From an uncultured Clostridia bacterium (GTDB lineage: Bacteria; Bacillota; Clostridia; UBA1381), in assembly GCA_944393255.1 (NCBI GenBank), contig CALXZP010000009.1, forward strand, positions 1 through 64,000: a stretch of DNA of 64,000 nucleotides, written 5' to 3'. The position numbers and the translations under genes were made by a program. The notes under the pieces were generated by a model. It worked only from the letters and a program-made list of their open reading frames with translations. It made no database searches and was not told the DNA's origin. The first letter of the stretch is position 1. Each line of letters begins with the position of its first letter. Shown one piece after another: positions 16,951 to 26,087 of this stretch.

Positions 16951-18010
16951 AATAGTAGGCGTTAGATTTAAACCGGTTGGGAAAATGTATTATTTCGATC
17001 CGCTGGATTTTGAGATACACATCGGAGATCATGTTATTGTTGAAACAAGCCGCGGCATCGAATTCGGCGAAGTGATCCAGGGAATAAAAGAGATAGATGA
17101 GAAGAACGTAACAAAGCCGTTCAAGGGCGTGATACGGATAGCGACGCGCGAGGATATCGAAAGGCATAAAGAAAACCGCATAAAGGAAAAAGAGGCGTAC
17201 GATATCTGTAATGAGAAGATCGAGAAGCACGGGCTGACAATGAAGCTTATAGAGGTCGAATACGCCTTTGACAGGAGCAAAATACTTTTCTATTTCACAG
17301 CCGACGGACGCGTGGATTTCAGAGAGCTTGTAAAGGATCTTGCGGCGGTGTTCCGCACAAGGATAGAGCTCAGGCAGATCGGAGTTCGCGACGAGTCGAA
17401 AACGCTGGGCTCCGTCGGTATATGCGGAAGAAACCTGTGCTGCTCGCAGTTTCTTGACGAGTTCGTTCCGGTATCTATCAAAATGGCAAAGGAACAGGGG
17501 CTGTCGCTCAACCCGTCCAAAATATCGGGAGTTTGCGGAAGACTTATGTGCTGTTTGAAGTATGAGCAGGATGTGTATGAGGAACTGATAGCCGAGTCGC
17601 CTAAGGCGGGCGCACGCGTTATGACGCCGGACGGAGCCGGCACGGTCATGAACGTGGCTTTGCTTCGCGGCAAGGTCTTGGTGAGACTGGGCAGCGATGA
17701 CGATGTGAAGCACAAGGAATTCGGGGTTTCGGAGATAGAGCCGTACCGCGAGGGCATGGAGCCGAGTCAGGCTTCAAAGAAAGAGGAGGAGCCTGTCCTG
17801 AGCGAGAGTCTTGAGGAGAATGCACAGGAGACGGAGCCGCAGCAGAAGAAGCACGATCACGGAAAGCGCGGTCAGGGCAGAAGAAGGAACAGATCCGGGT
17901 CAAAGCCGAAGAAGGATGAAGAGACAAAGCCGGCCGAAAAAAATAATGGAAAAAAATATTACCGGGGCAGGATGAGAAATAAGCCGTCTCAGACTCCGAA
18001 AGAGACCTGA
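16943..18010 (+). CDS. ricT: PSP1-domain regulatory protein RicT (YaaT)
   Basis: Encodes 355 residues. It begins KIVGVRFKPVGKMYYFDP and carries the PSP1 domain with the Cys clusters CGRNLCCSQF and CGRLMCCLKYEQD that bind an iron-sulphur cluster in the Ric complex. In Bacillus, RicT acts with RicA and RicF on RNase Y-dependent mRNA processing and Spo0A phosphorylation. The last 100 residues are a low-complexity acidic, then Lys/Arg-rich tail not needed for the fold. The start overlaps the upstream membrane protein gene. RicA and RicF genes are not in the window. Confidence 0.88.
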   Translation: MTKIVGVRFKPVGKMYYFDPLDFEIHIGDHVIVETSRGIEFGEVIQGIKEIDEKNVTKPFKGVIRIATREDIERHKENRIKEKEAYDICNEKIEKHGLTMKLIEVEYAFDRSKILFYFTADGRVDFRELVKDLAAVFRTRIELRQIGVRDESKTLGSVGICGRNLCCSQFLDEFVPVSIKMAKEQGLSLNPSKISGVCGRLMCCLKYEQDVYEELIAESPKAGARVMTPDGAGTVMNVALLRGKVLVRLGSDDDVKHKEFGVSEIEPYREGMEPSQASKKEEEPVLSESLEENAQETEPQQKKHDHGKRGQGRRRNRSGSKPKKDEETKPAEKNNGKKYYRGRMRNKPSQTPKET

Positions 18011-18057
18011 TCATTAGGAAATGGAAGAAAAAAATAAAAATTATTTTCATTTTTCTC

Positions 18058-18086
18058 TTGAAGTTCTTGCGGAACAGTGGTATAAT
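18058..18086 (+). promoter_or_regulatory. Promoter of the ferredoxin gene
   Basis: TTGAAG at 18058-18063 and TATAAT at 18081-18086 are spaced by 17 bases, giving a short leader before the AGGAGG at 18118-18123. Confidence 0.8.
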
Positions 18087-18130
18087 CAATGTAGACGAAA
18101 GTCTGTAATAATTCTTCAGGAGGTAATATT

Positions 18131-18304
18131 ATGGCTTACAAAATCGATGCGGATGCATGCATCAGCTGCGGCGCTTGTGCAGCTGAGTGTCCGGTAAGCG
18201 CAATTTCAGAGGGCGACAGCGCATATGTGATCGATGCTGATACATGCATCGAGTGCGGTGCTTGTGCAGGCGCTTGCCCGGTCGGCGCACCGGCAGCTGA
18301 ATGA
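18131..18304 (+). CDS. 2[4Fe-4S] clostridial-type ferredoxin, 57 residues
   Basis: This short frame encodes a classic clostridial ferredoxin. The two cluster motifs are CISCGACAAECP and CIECGACAGACP, each with three closely spaced Cys plus the distant Cys before Pro, so eight ligands are present. The halves are internal repeats of about 28 residues, as in the ancestral duplication. It carries low-potential electrons in anaerobic metabolism. AGGAGG stands seven bases before the ATG. It has its own promoter and terminator, so it is monocistronic and probably strongly expressed. Confidence 0.96.
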   Translation: MAYKIDADACISCGACAAECPVSAISEGDSAYVIDADTCIECGACAGACPVGAPAAE

Positions 18305-18317
18305 TTTAATATTGCGA

Positions 18318-18371
18318 AGGGGCTGCTTGGGGAGCTTCCGATATTGCGGGAGACGTCCGGGAGCCTCTTTT
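18318..18371 (+). terminator. Terminator after the ferredoxin gene
   Basis: AGGGGCT at 18318-18324 pairs with AGCCTCT at 18362-18368 (one G-T pair), enclosing a second CTTCCG/CGGGAG arm. Four T overlap the end. Confidence 0.65.
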
Positions 18372-18421
18372 ACTGTTTATACATACATTTATCCTGAAGT
18401 ATATTAGACGAAGGGGTTTTT

Positions 18422-20350
18422 ATGGCTATAAAAAATAAAAAGAGACTTGCATGGCTTTTTGCCGCAGTAATGCTGCTTTTGTCTCTGTGCGGCTGCAGCG
18501 ACAGTCTTATCGTACAGGAGGAAGTAAAGAGGCGCGCCTCAACGGGCGAAAGCTGGACGGTAATGATATATATGTGCGGTTCTACGCTTGAGGAGGATTA
18601 CGGAAGAGCGAGCGAGGTCTTGAATTCCATGTCTTATGATCTCCCGGAAAATATAAACGTTGTGATCGAGACGGGCGGAAGCAGGAAATGGAATACAGAA
18701 GATATATACAGCGATTATTTGCAGGATTTTGAGGTACAGAAGAACGGTATAAGACTGATAAATCAGCAGCCGTCTGAGAATATGGGCTCAAGCGAGACTT
18801 TGTACGGATTTTTGGATTGGGGAATGAAAAATTACCCCGCTGAAAACTATATAGGAGTTATATGGGATCACGGCGGCGGTCCGCTCGGGGGTTCCGCATA
18901 TGACGCTAACAATGAGTTTGACAGTCTGTCGCTGGACGAAATGAAAACGGCTCTCGGACGTCTTGAAAACAGACTGGATATAATCGGCTTTGACGCGAGC
19001 CTTATGTCAAATCTTGAAACCGCATCCGCATTATCGCTGTATGCTGATTATCTCGTCGCGTCAGAGGATATAATGCCTATGAGCGGCTGGGATTACCGCG
19101 GTCTGTTTGAGTATATATCAAATGATCCGTCGGTATCGGCAGAGCAGGTCGGAGCTGCGATATGCGAGGGCGTAAAGAACAGCTCGTCAGGTACTGAAAG
19201 TTCATTCGTTTCAATGGCGGTGACAGATCTGTCGAACATAACAACGCTTTCTCTGGCCTTTGACGGAATGGCGGATATCATGGTGAATGCAGCGGATGAT
19301 ATCGACAGCCTGAGGAATATTTCCTATGCTATGAACGAGCTTGAATATTTAGGCGGCAATTCGCAGTGGGAGGGATATTCAAATCTCATAGATATAGGCG
19401 AACTGACTAATGTTGTAACTGAACAGGTGGGAAGTCCGGCGGCCAATATCGCGAGTGCGATAGGAAATGTGGTAGTATATAAATGCATGAGCGACTATCA
19501 CAGCATGTCGAGCGGGCTGAGCGTCTATTATCCGCATCATCGGAATACGGAGGAGCTTTCGCGCTACAGAAATATATGCATGAGTGAAAACTATATGGAG
19601 TTTATAGAAAAAACCTGTATAGATACTGAAATAGAAGGCAGGCTGAGCCATTTTGAAGACGGCGCGGCGTGGGAAGCATACAGCGCTATGACGGCGGAGA
19701 ACGTTATGAGCGCCGTATCGGACATGGCGGGGGAGTATGTGCTCAAATCGACGCATCCTGAAATAATAACGCGGGCGGGAGTCAACTTCTATATGTACAG
19801 CGCCGAGCAGCAGGGCTACTTATATTTGTTCAGAGATTATAATACAAAGTATGACGCTGCAGCCGGAGGCTATGTTTATGAGCTGTCCGGAAGGCTGCCC
19901 ATGCTCAACAGCACGCCTGTAGCTATGTATCTTGTAAGTCAGAACACCTGTTTTGATATATATTCGATACCTGTTGTTTATGAAGGCGAGCTTACAAATA
20001 TAAGGGTGTCAAGGTCTAAGCAGGCGGAGGACTACGGCGATTATCGGATACTCGGACTGTGGAAGGGAGTAGACCCCTATTCCGGAATGGCGGACAGAAA
20101 ATATACGGAGCTTAAGAACGGGGATGTTATAATCCCGATCTATGAGGTGTACGGCAAGAACGACGGCACATACGTTGAGGGTTCAAAGATAAGGATAGGC
20201 TTCGGCGGAGCCAAGGTGACCGAAAAGCTTCTGGATGACGGCGACTATATAGTTTCTTATACTGCCGAGGATCTGTACGGTATAACGTACGAATGCGATA
20301 CTAATAACCTGACCTCGACAAAGGGGCAGATAAGGATAATGAATTACTGA
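18422..20350 (+). CDS. Clostripain-family (C11-like) lipoprotein with Ser at the catalytic Cys position
   Basis: Encodes 642 residues. A lipobox (LSLCGC, Cys near residue 22) indicates a membrane-anchored lipoprotein. The clostripain-like domain has TVMIYMCGSTLEE, the catalytic His150 in WDHGGG, and GFDASLM where the family normally reads GFDACLM. The nucleophile position is therefore Ser193 (codon AGC). Clan CD peptidases need Cys, so this may be a non-catalytic binder or a serine variant. The remaining 350 residues are beta-rich and unassigned. It lies 18 bases before murT, suggesting one operon with murT-gatD. Confidence 0.82.
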   Translation: MAIKNKKRLAWLFAAVMLLLSLCGCSDSLIVQEEVKRRASTGESWTVMIYMCGSTLEEDYGRASEVLNSMSYDLPENINVVIETGGSRKWNTEDIYSDYLQDFEVQKNGIRLINQQPSENMGSSETLYGFLDWGMKNYPAENYIGVIWDHGGGPLGGSAYDANNEFDSLSLDEMKTALGRLENRLDIIGFDASLMSNLETASALSLYADYLVASEDIMPMSGWDYRGLFEYISNDPSVSAEQVGAAICEGVKNSSSGTESSFVSMAVTDLSNITTLSLAFDGMADIMVNAADDIDSLRNISYAMNELEYLGGNSQWEGYSNLIDIGELTNVVTEQVGSPAANIASAIGNVVVYKCMSDYHSMSSGLSVYYPHHRNTEELSRYRNICMSENYMEFIEKTCIDTEIEGRLSHFEDGAAWEAYSAMTAENVMSAVSDMAGEYVLKSTHPEIITRAGVNFYMYSAEQQGYLYLFRDYNTKYDAAAGGYVYELSGRLPMLNSTPVAMYLVSQNTCFDIYSIPVVYEGELTNIRVSRSKQAEDYGDYRILGLWKGVDPYSGMADRKYTELKNGDVIIPIYEVYGKNDGTYVEGSKIRIGFGGAKVTEKLLDDGDYIVSYTAEDLYGITYECDTNNLTSTKGQIRIMNY

Positions 20351-20368
20351 TACCGAAAGGACTGACAT

Positions 20369-21703
20369 ATGAGAAGACTTATTGCGATTTGGGCGGGAAA
20401 GCTTCTTACGGCAGCGGGCAGGCTTGCCGGAAAAAAATCCACGGCCAGCCCCGGTGCGGCAGCGCTTAAGATATATCCCGGACTTGTCAAGGATGTGAAT
20501 AAAAGAGTAAAGAAAAAGGTGATAGTGACCTGCGGAACTAACGGTAAGACAACGACCAACAACCTTCTCTGCACGGCTCTTGAGGCAAAGGGATTTAAAG
20601 TCCTTTGCAATCGTCTGGGAGCAAACATGCTGAGCGGTATTGCTACTGCTTATGTACAGACTGCGGATATTTTCGGCCGTTTAAGCGTTGATTACGCCTG
20701 TCTTGAGGTGGATGAGGCGTATACGCCCATGATCTTCAGCCGGATAAGACCGGATATAATGGTAATAACAAACTTGTTCCGCGATCAGCTTGACCGCTAC
20801 GGCGAGATAGATATAACGATAAATATATTAAAGCACGCCATATCCGGTGCAAAGGGAGTCAAGGTGATCCTTAATGCCGACGATCCGCTGTGCGTTCAGT
20901 TTGGTCTGGGCTGGTGTGCGGATCCGGTATATTACGGTATATCGGAAAAGGTACTGCCGCAGACAGACGATACAAAGGAAGGGCGTTTTTGTCCTGTATG
21001 CGGCGAGGAGCTGAGCTATAAGTACTATCATTACAGTCAGCTCGGGGATTTTGCGTGTCCAAAATGCAGCTACAAACGTCCGGAGCCTGATTATGAGGTG
21101 AAGAACGTATCTATCGGGCCGCCGATGAGATTTGATATCAACGGCGAGAGTATGGAGGTAAACTACAAGGGCTTTTACAATATCTATAATCTTGCCGCAG
21201 TATATGCGGCTCTTGATACAGCGGGAGAGAGTACCGATGACTTCGGAAGCCTGCTTGAAAACTATAAGCCGCAGATAGGCAGGATGCAGGAATTCAGCTT
21301 TAATAAACCGGTGATCCTCAGCCTGTCCAAAAATCCTGCCGGGTTCAACCAGGCTATAGCCACTGTAAACAGTGATGAGCGGAAAAAGGATGTAATAATA
21401 GCGATAAACGACCTTGCAAACGACGGACGCGACGTATCATGGCTTTGGGATGTGGATTTCCATAAGATAAAGAACGATAAGCTGAACAGGCTGATGACGA
21501 CCGGTATAAGGGTCTATGATATAACGCTGCGCTTTAAATATGCTGATATAAAGGTGGATATGATGACTGACAGCATGAAGGAAGCGGTACTAAAGGCGCT
21601 GTCGGATGAAAGCGAGGTAGTGTATGTTCTTGTGAACTACACCGCTCTGTATCCGACTGAAGCAGTTTTAAAGTCGCTGGAGGGAGAAAAGTCATATGAA
21701 TGA
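20369..21703 (+). CDS. murT: Lipid II isoglutaminyl synthase subunit MurT
   Basis: Encodes 444 residues of the Mur-ligase-like subunit that, with GatD, amidates the D-Glu alpha-carboxylate of lipid II. The ATP loop CGTNGKTTTNN has its Lys at position 60. The MurT-specific zinc ribbon is present with CPVCGEEL and CPKCSY. The C-terminal DUF1727 region follows. GAAAGGA precedes the ATG. The end overlaps gatD by eight bases, as expected for subunits of one complex at the inner membrane face. Amidation affects wall cross-linking and hydrolase sensitivity. Confidence 0.94.
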   Translation: MRRLIAIWAGKLLTAAGRLAGKKSTASPGAAALKIYPGLVKDVNKRVKKKVIVTCGTNGKTTTNNLLCTALEAKGFKVLCNRLGANMLSGIATAYVQTADIFGRLSVDYACLEVDEAYTPMIFSRIRPDIMVITNLFRDQLDRYGEIDITINILKHAISGAKGVKVILNADDPLCVQFGLGWCADPVYYGISEKVLPQTDDTKEGRFCPVCGEELSYKYYHYSQLGDFACPKCSYKRPEPDYEVKNVSIGPPMRFDINGESMEVNYKGFYNIYNLAAVYAALDTAGESTDDFGSLLENYKPQIGRMQEFSFNKPVILSLSKNPAGFNQAIATVNSDERKKDVIIAINDLANDGRDVSWLWDVDFHKIKNDKLNRLMTTGIRVYDITLRFKYADIKVDMMTDSMKEAVLKALSDESEVVYVLVNYTALYPTEAVLKSLEGEKSYE

Positions 21704-22448
21704 TACATGTACCGGGAACGAAATGAAACTCAAGATAATGCACTTGTATCCGGATCTGCTCAATCTTTACGGCGACAGAGGCAATATAGAGTGCCTGCGG
21801 TACAGATTGCAGTGGCGCGGCTGCGGCTCGGAGATCGTACGCCATACGTGTGCGGACGATGGTTTTTCTCTGGAGGACGTTGATATAGTGTTTCTGGGCG
21901 GCGGCTCGGACAGAGAGCAGAAAATAGTCTGTTCAAGGCTGTTGGAGCACAAGCGGGAGCTTAAAGAATTTGCCGAAAACGGAGGCTGTATCCTCGCCGT
22001 ATGCGGCGGCTATCAGCTGCTGGGTAAATATTACAAGCTGGAGGATGAGACCATAGAGGGTCTTGATATACTTGACATTTATACGGAGCAGGGCGGAGTA
22101 AGGCTGATAGGGAATATAGTTCTGGAAACCGAGTTTGCCGGGAAGGTAGTAGGTTTTGAAAATCACGGCGGCAGGACGTATATCGGTTCGCACAAGCCGC
22201 TCGGACGCGTGATATACGGAAACGGCAATGATGAGACCTCCGGAGTTGAGGGCGTGGTATACAAGAACGTTATCGCAACGTATCTGCACGGGCCGCTGCT
22301 GCCGAAAAATCCGCAGCTGTGCGATCATATACTTACTACCGCTCTTAAGCGTAAATATCCGGACTTTCAGGGACTGCCGGATATAGACGATGATCTCGAA
22401 AATAAGGCAAATAAATATATTGTCGGCAGGTATGCGGGTGATAGATAA
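21696..22448 (+). CDS. gatD: Lipid II isoglutaminyl synthase, glutamine amidotransferase subunit GatD
   Basis: Encodes 250 residues of a class I glutamine amidotransferase that supplies ammonia to MurT. The early segment LYPDLLNLYGDRGNI is family-typical. The nucleophile is Cys103 in LAVCGGYQLLG, and the His is expected in TYLHGPLLPKNP. GGAGGGAG stands about ten bases before the ATG at 21696; a later ATG at 21723 has a poorer site. The name GatD here is the murein enzyme, not the archaeal tRNA amidotransferase. A terminator follows. Confidence 0.94.
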   Translation: MNDTCTGNEMKLKIMHLYPDLLNLYGDRGNIECLRYRLQWRGCGSEIVRHTCADDGFSLEDVDIVFLGGGSDREQKIVCSRLLEHKRELKEFAENGGCILAVCGGYQLLGKYYKLEDETIEGLDILDIYTEQGGVRLIGNIVLETEFAGKVVGFENHGGRTYIGSHKPLGRVIYGNGNDETSGVEGVVYKNVIATYLHGPLLPKNPQLCDHILTTALKRKYPDFQGLPDIDDDLENKANKYIVGRYAGDR

Positions 22449-22482
22449 ATAAAACGTAAACATTTTTTAAATTATAAAGAGA

Positions 22483-22508
22483 GGAGGTTGACAACACCTC
22501 CTTTTTTT
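22483..22508 (+). terminator. Rho-independent terminator after murT-gatD
   Basis: GGAGGT at 22483-22488 pairs with ACCTCC at 22496-22501 around a seven-base loop, then seven T follow. Confidence 0.9.
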
Positions 22509-22562
22509 ATTATAGTTTATAGGTGATCAGTTTACTTATCGGGAAACACTTTTAAGGACAGG

Positions 22563-24335
22563 ATGGATCTTTATATGTATGAGCATAAGCATATCCATGT
22601 ACCGGCGCCGCTGAAAAAACGCATAATACCGGCGTCTGCGGTATTTGCGGCGGTGCTGGTGATATTTACGTATTATTCACTTGAAACATATAACGACGGA
22701 CAGAATGCCGAGACAAAGCCTGTGAATGTAGTTACCAGATTTCCTATTGAAAAGGGTGATTTCTTTCTTGGCGGCAGTCCCAGCACGGGAATACTTCTGT
22801 CGTGGTATGACACTACTATAGAGCTTGGAAGCGACGATGCTGAAACGAAGCTGAGCGGCGTTATTTATCCGGTGACTCTCAGCGACAGGACTCTTGAATA
22901 CAGTTCTTCAAATACGGAGGTCGCAGAAATAGGCGAGGACGGAAGCATCATCGGAAAAAGCCCGGGAAGCGCTGAAATAACGGTGAAAAATGAGTTCAGC
23001 GGCGAAAATGCCAAGGCATATGTGAGAGTGGTGCAGCCGGTAGAAGGCTTTTTTCTGCAAAAGAGCACGATCAATCTGTACACTACCGATATGGGCGTAA
23101 GGCTCGCGGCTCAGGTCGTGCCGGAGAACGCTTCAAATACGGCAGTCCAGTGGTATTCAAAAGATACGGATATAGTCGAGGTAGACCAGACCGGAAGATT
23201 GAAGCCGGTGAATACCGGGATGACGGAGGTGGTTGCAAGAACTACCGACGGCGGGTATACGGGCAAATGCTTTGTGAATGTTATCAATGAAGTTATAAAG
23301 GCGGAATCGGTGACTATACAGAATAAAGAGGATGTAAGGCTGAACAAGGGTGAGACATGGATCGCGGCAGTATCGGTGCTTCCGGCAAATGCGAGGAACA
23401 AGACGGTTCAATGGTCCTCGAGCGATCCGTCTGTAGCCTCTGTGAGCCAGACAGGGCGCGTGAGGGCTATAGGAGCCGGCACCGCGGTCATAACCGCAGC
23501 AAGCGCGGACGGGCCTTCTGATACGGTCGGGATAACGGTAAGCGGCGCGTCGGCGGCGCAGGGAGATGTTCTGGATATGAACAGGACATACGCGTCCGAG
23601 GGAGGCGTAAGCTACACAACGTATAATATGACTCTTGATGAAATGGCACAGCTCCAAATGACGCTGAGTCCGCCTCCGAAAAACAATACAGGCTCTGGCG
23701 AGGTGTACGCATCGGCGGAGGAGACAAGGGAATACCTTGATCCGAACGAATTCTGCGCAGGCGCTTATAAGTACCAGTTCCTCGATCTGTCTCATTATAA
23801 CGGCGTGAGCGAGGAAGCGCTCAACGAGTATCTTCAGGATAAGGGGATACTCCGCGGGCAGGCGGCGGCGTTTATAGAGGCGGCAAAGACGTATAATATA
23901 AGCGAAATATATCTTGCAGCGCACGCGTGCCTTGAAACAGGAAACGGAACTTCGCAGCTCTCAACGGGCGTTGAGGTGGGCGGTCAGACTGTTTATAATA
24001 TGTACGGAATAGCGGCATATGACAACAGCGCTCTTTCCTCCGGCTCACAGAAGGCTTATAGGGAGGGCTGGACCAGTCCGGAGGCGGCGATAATAGGCGG
24101 CGCGGCATGGATAAGCGAATATTATATCAATGCTGCTGACGGCAGACAGAACACTCTGTATAAAATGCGCTGGAACCCTGAAAATCCGGGCGAGCATATG
24201 TATGCCACGGATATAGGCTGGGCGGTAAAGCAGGCAGTCATAATGGAAAAAATGATAGCACGGTTCCCGGAGGCGTCGCTTTCATATGAGGTACCGGTAT
24301 ACGCGGGATCAAATGCGGCGGTTATCGCTGAATAA
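22563..24335 (+). CDS. Membrane-anchored Big2-repeat endo-beta-N-acetylglucosaminidase
   Basis: Encodes 590 residues. A cytosolic stub and one transmembrane segment (about 20-40) are followed by about three bacterial Ig-like (Big_2) repeats at residues 90-335, each with VTVLPxNAxxKTVQWSSSDPSV-type strands. The C-terminal domain (about 400-590) is a GH73-like glucosaminidase with AHACLETGNG, where Glu458 is the likely catalytic acid, then NMYGIAAYD. It should cut the glycan backbone of peptidoglycan near the membrane. It is monocistronic between two terminators. No WalR-type boxes were seen upstream. Confidence 0.87.
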   Translation: MDLYMYEHKHIHVPAPLKKRIIPASAVFAAVLVIFTYYSLETYNDGQNAETKPVNVVTRFPIEKGDFFLGGSPSTGILLSWYDTTIELGSDDAETKLSGVIYPVTLSDRTLEYSSSNTEVAEIGEDGSIIGKSPGSAEITVKNEFSGENAKAYVRVVQPVEGFFLQKSTINLYTTDMGVRLAAQVVPENASNTAVQWYSKDTDIVEVDQTGRLKPVNTGMTEVVARTTDGGYTGKCFVNVINEVIKAESVTIQNKEDVRLNKGETWIAAVSVLPANARNKTVQWSSSDPSVASVSQTGRVRAIGAGTAVITAASADGPSDTVGITVSGASAAQGDVLDMNRTYASEGGVSYTTYNMTLDEMAQLQMTLSPPPKNNTGSGEVYASAEETREYLDPNEFCAGAYKYQFLDLSHYNGVSEEALNEYLQDKGILRGQAAAFIEAAKTYNISEIYLAAHACLETGNGTSQLSTGVEVGGQTVYNMYGIAAYDNSALSSGSQKAYREGWTSPEAAIIGGAAWISEYYINAADGRQNTLYKMRWNPENPGEHMYATDIGWAVKQAVIMEKMIARFPEASLSYEVPVYAGSNAAVIAE

Positions 24336-24377
24336 AAAAGAAGTAAATTGCGGGAAACGGATGCTATTAAAAACGAG

Positions 24378-24428
24378 GGTCTGCCGCAAATGAGCTATTA
24401 TAAAATGCTCATTTGCAGCAGACCTTTT
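24378..24428. terminator. Bidirectional terminator between convergent genes
   Basis: An 18-bp stem with one mismatch opens GGTCTGC and closes GCAGACC at 24418-24424. It is flanked by T on the right and A-rich sequence on the left, so it can serve both the glucosaminidase gene and the radical SAM gene. Confidence 0.88.
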
Positions 24429-24435
24429 AAATTTA

Positions 24436-25368
24436 TCATAAATGACGTAGAGTTTTCCGGTAGTGTCTCAGTTCTTCTTCGCTGAAACGGTCTGTTATGC
24501 TGCTGAGATCTGACAGGAGACGCTTTTTATCCTGCGGCAGCAGTCCTTGCAGCTGTATGGCGTTTGAAGCGCCGAGAGCCGCAAACACAACAGGAATATT
24601 CAGAGTTTTGATAAGCACCTTTAATTCCTCGTATTTTTCCTTTTCGCTTTCTTCCTGCCAATTACCGTGCTGTATTTCTTGGTACAGCTCAGAGTTTGTG
24701 TAAACCGTCAGCATGTTAGCTCCTATCAGCATTGGATGTAATATATTGCATACATCTGCTGTTGCTTTTGCTCCGATTTCTCCGCGTCCGGCTCCGGAGA
24801 TCCCTGTAAGATAGAAGAAATTATAGCTTATTCCCGCATTATCCAAACGTTTGCACTGCTTGATAATGTCTTCAGAAGAATATCCTTTATTCATAAATTT
24901 TAGAGCTGTATCATCTGCTGTTTCTATACCTATAGTCAAGCCGTCAAAGCCTTGCTGATGAAGCTGTTTTAATTCACCGTCCGTTTTGGGAGCTATATCA
25001 GTAATTCTTGAGAAGCAGCCAATAGTTTGATTGTTTGGCAGGTACTTTTTGATCAAGACGGAAACGGCGGTTAATTTTTCAAATGTGAGAGCAAATGGAT
25101 TTGCTCCGGTGAGAAATACGCGGCACCCGCCGTTTTCGCGGCGCTCCAATAATTTATTTTCTAATTTTCTCTGAGGCGAGTGAAAGAACATTTGTGCTTC
25201 TTGCAGATCGGCTTCTATATCATTTATAGGTGATGTTCTAAATTTAAAAGGCAACTCGTCGTATAGTGTACAGAATTTGCATTTATGATGTGTGCAGCCT
25301 GCGGTTACCTCTAACAATAAAGACTCTGCTTCGTAAGGCGGCCGCCAGATCGTACCGGTGTAGTGCAT
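24436..25368 (-). CDS. Radical SAM protein with CX4CX2C cluster motif
   Basis: Encodes about 310 residues. The cluster motif is CTHHKCKFC, spaced CX4CX2C rather than the standard CX3CX2C. This spacing occurs in a group of uncharacterised radical SAM proteins that share a GC(S/T)HxxCxFC pattern. GIETADDTALKFMNKG and a YNFFYLTGISGAGRGE segment support the fold. The substrate is unknown. The ATG at 25368 is preferred over the GTG at 25377 because AGGAG lies eight bases ahead. It faces a divergent HxlR regulator, and both are visibly A+T-richer than neighbouring genes, suggesting joint transfer. Confidence 0.82.
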   Translation of the reverse strand: MHYTGTIWRPPYEAESLLLEVTAGCTHHKCKFCTLYDELPFKFRTSPINDIEADLQEAQMFFHSPQRKLENKLLERRENGGCRVFLTGANPFALTFEKLTAVSVLIKKYLPNNQTIGCFSRITDIAPKTDGELKQLHQQGFDGLTIGIETADDTALKFMNKGYSSEDIIKQCKRLDNAGISYNFFYLTGISGAGRGEIGAKATADVCNILHPMLIGANMLTVYTNSELYQEIQHGNWQEESEKEKYEELKVLIKTLNIPVVFAALGASNAIQLQGLLPQDKKRLLSDLSSITDRFSEEELRHYRKTLRHL

Positions 25369-25465
25369 ATTATCCACTCCTAAATATTTTTTGCAATAGC
25401 TTATTTGCTGTATATAATAATAGCACTTACAGTAATTAAAAACAAGTACGGTCTTTTTTTAGCAA

Positions 25466-25485
25466 TAGTATTATTTTTCATACTA
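25466..25485. promoter_or_regulatory. Inverted repeat between radical SAM and HxlR genes, candidate operator
   Basis: TAGTAT at 25466-25471 and ATACTA at 25480-25485 are perfect inverted arms with an eight-base spacer. The site lies in the divergent interval upstream of both genes, a normal place for an HxlR operator. The link is by position only. Confidence 0.45.
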
Positions 25486-25505
25486 AATATAATTTATTGA
25501 AATAC

Positions 25506-25534
25506 TTGATTTTTAGATTTTTATATAATATAAT
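25506..25534 (+). promoter_or_regulatory. Promoter of the HxlR gene
   Basis: TTGATT at 25506-25511 and TATAAT at 25529-25534 are separated by 17 bases. Confidence 0.65.
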
Positions 25535-25556
25535 TGATATCGGGGTGAAACACACG

Positions 25557-25937
25557 ATGACAAAAAATAAATTTACTGATCCCGAGACAGCAGCACGGTG
25601 CGTTCCTATGAGCAAGCTGCAATCGGTTTTAGCGGGTAAATGGAAGATACTAATATTATGGTATGTGTCATTCTATAAAGTGCAAAGATTTGGAGAGCTT
25701 ATGAGAAGAATTGACGGCATCACACAGTCTACTCTTACAAAGCAGCTTAGAGAACTGGAATGCGATGGTTTTTTGCACCGTGAGATATACAAAGAAATAC
25801 CTCCGAAAGTGGAATATAGACTGACGGCATTGGGTGAAAGCTTCATGCCCGTACTCCGAACAATGCTGGAATGGAGCGAAAAGCATTTATGTTCCGATCA
25901 GGTAAGTCAGTATAGGAAGAGTGATGCAGAAAATTGA
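25557..25937 (+). CDS. HxlR-family winged-helix transcription regulator
   Basis: Encodes 126 residues with the HxlR layout: an early Cys (RCVPMSKL), GKWKILILW, a recognition helix around GITQSTLTKQLRELE, and the wing ending YRLTALGESF. HxlR proteins often sense redox or reactive carbonyl signals, sometimes through the N-terminal Cys, and act on a divergent gene. Here the divergent gene is the radical SAM protein. The ATG at 25557 follows GGGGTG. A palindrome in the shared interval is a candidate operator. Confidence 0.88.
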   Translation: MTKNKFTDPETAARCVPMSKLQSVLAGKWKILILWYVSFYKVQRFGELMRRIDGITQSTLTKQLRELECDGFLHREIYKEIPPKVEYRLTALGESFMPVLRTMLEWSEKHLCSDQVSQYRKSDAEN

Positions 25938-25987
25938 GAGATAACTGCGATATGGTTTATTTACTTGTAGTGTAAGTTTTATGACTA

Positions 25988-26030
25988 AAGGGGCAGCAGC
26001 AAGATCCATTTTGCTGCCGCCCCTTGTTTT
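25988..26030 (+). terminator. Rho-independent terminator after the HxlR gene
   Basis: A long imperfect stem starting AAGGGGC pairs with GCCCCTT at 26019-26025 and is followed by GTTTT. Confidence 0.85.
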
Positions 26031-26087
26031 GAAAACCGATATTTCCGTTTTGTAGGATATAGTTATATGCAGTGCCTTGCAGAGGGA

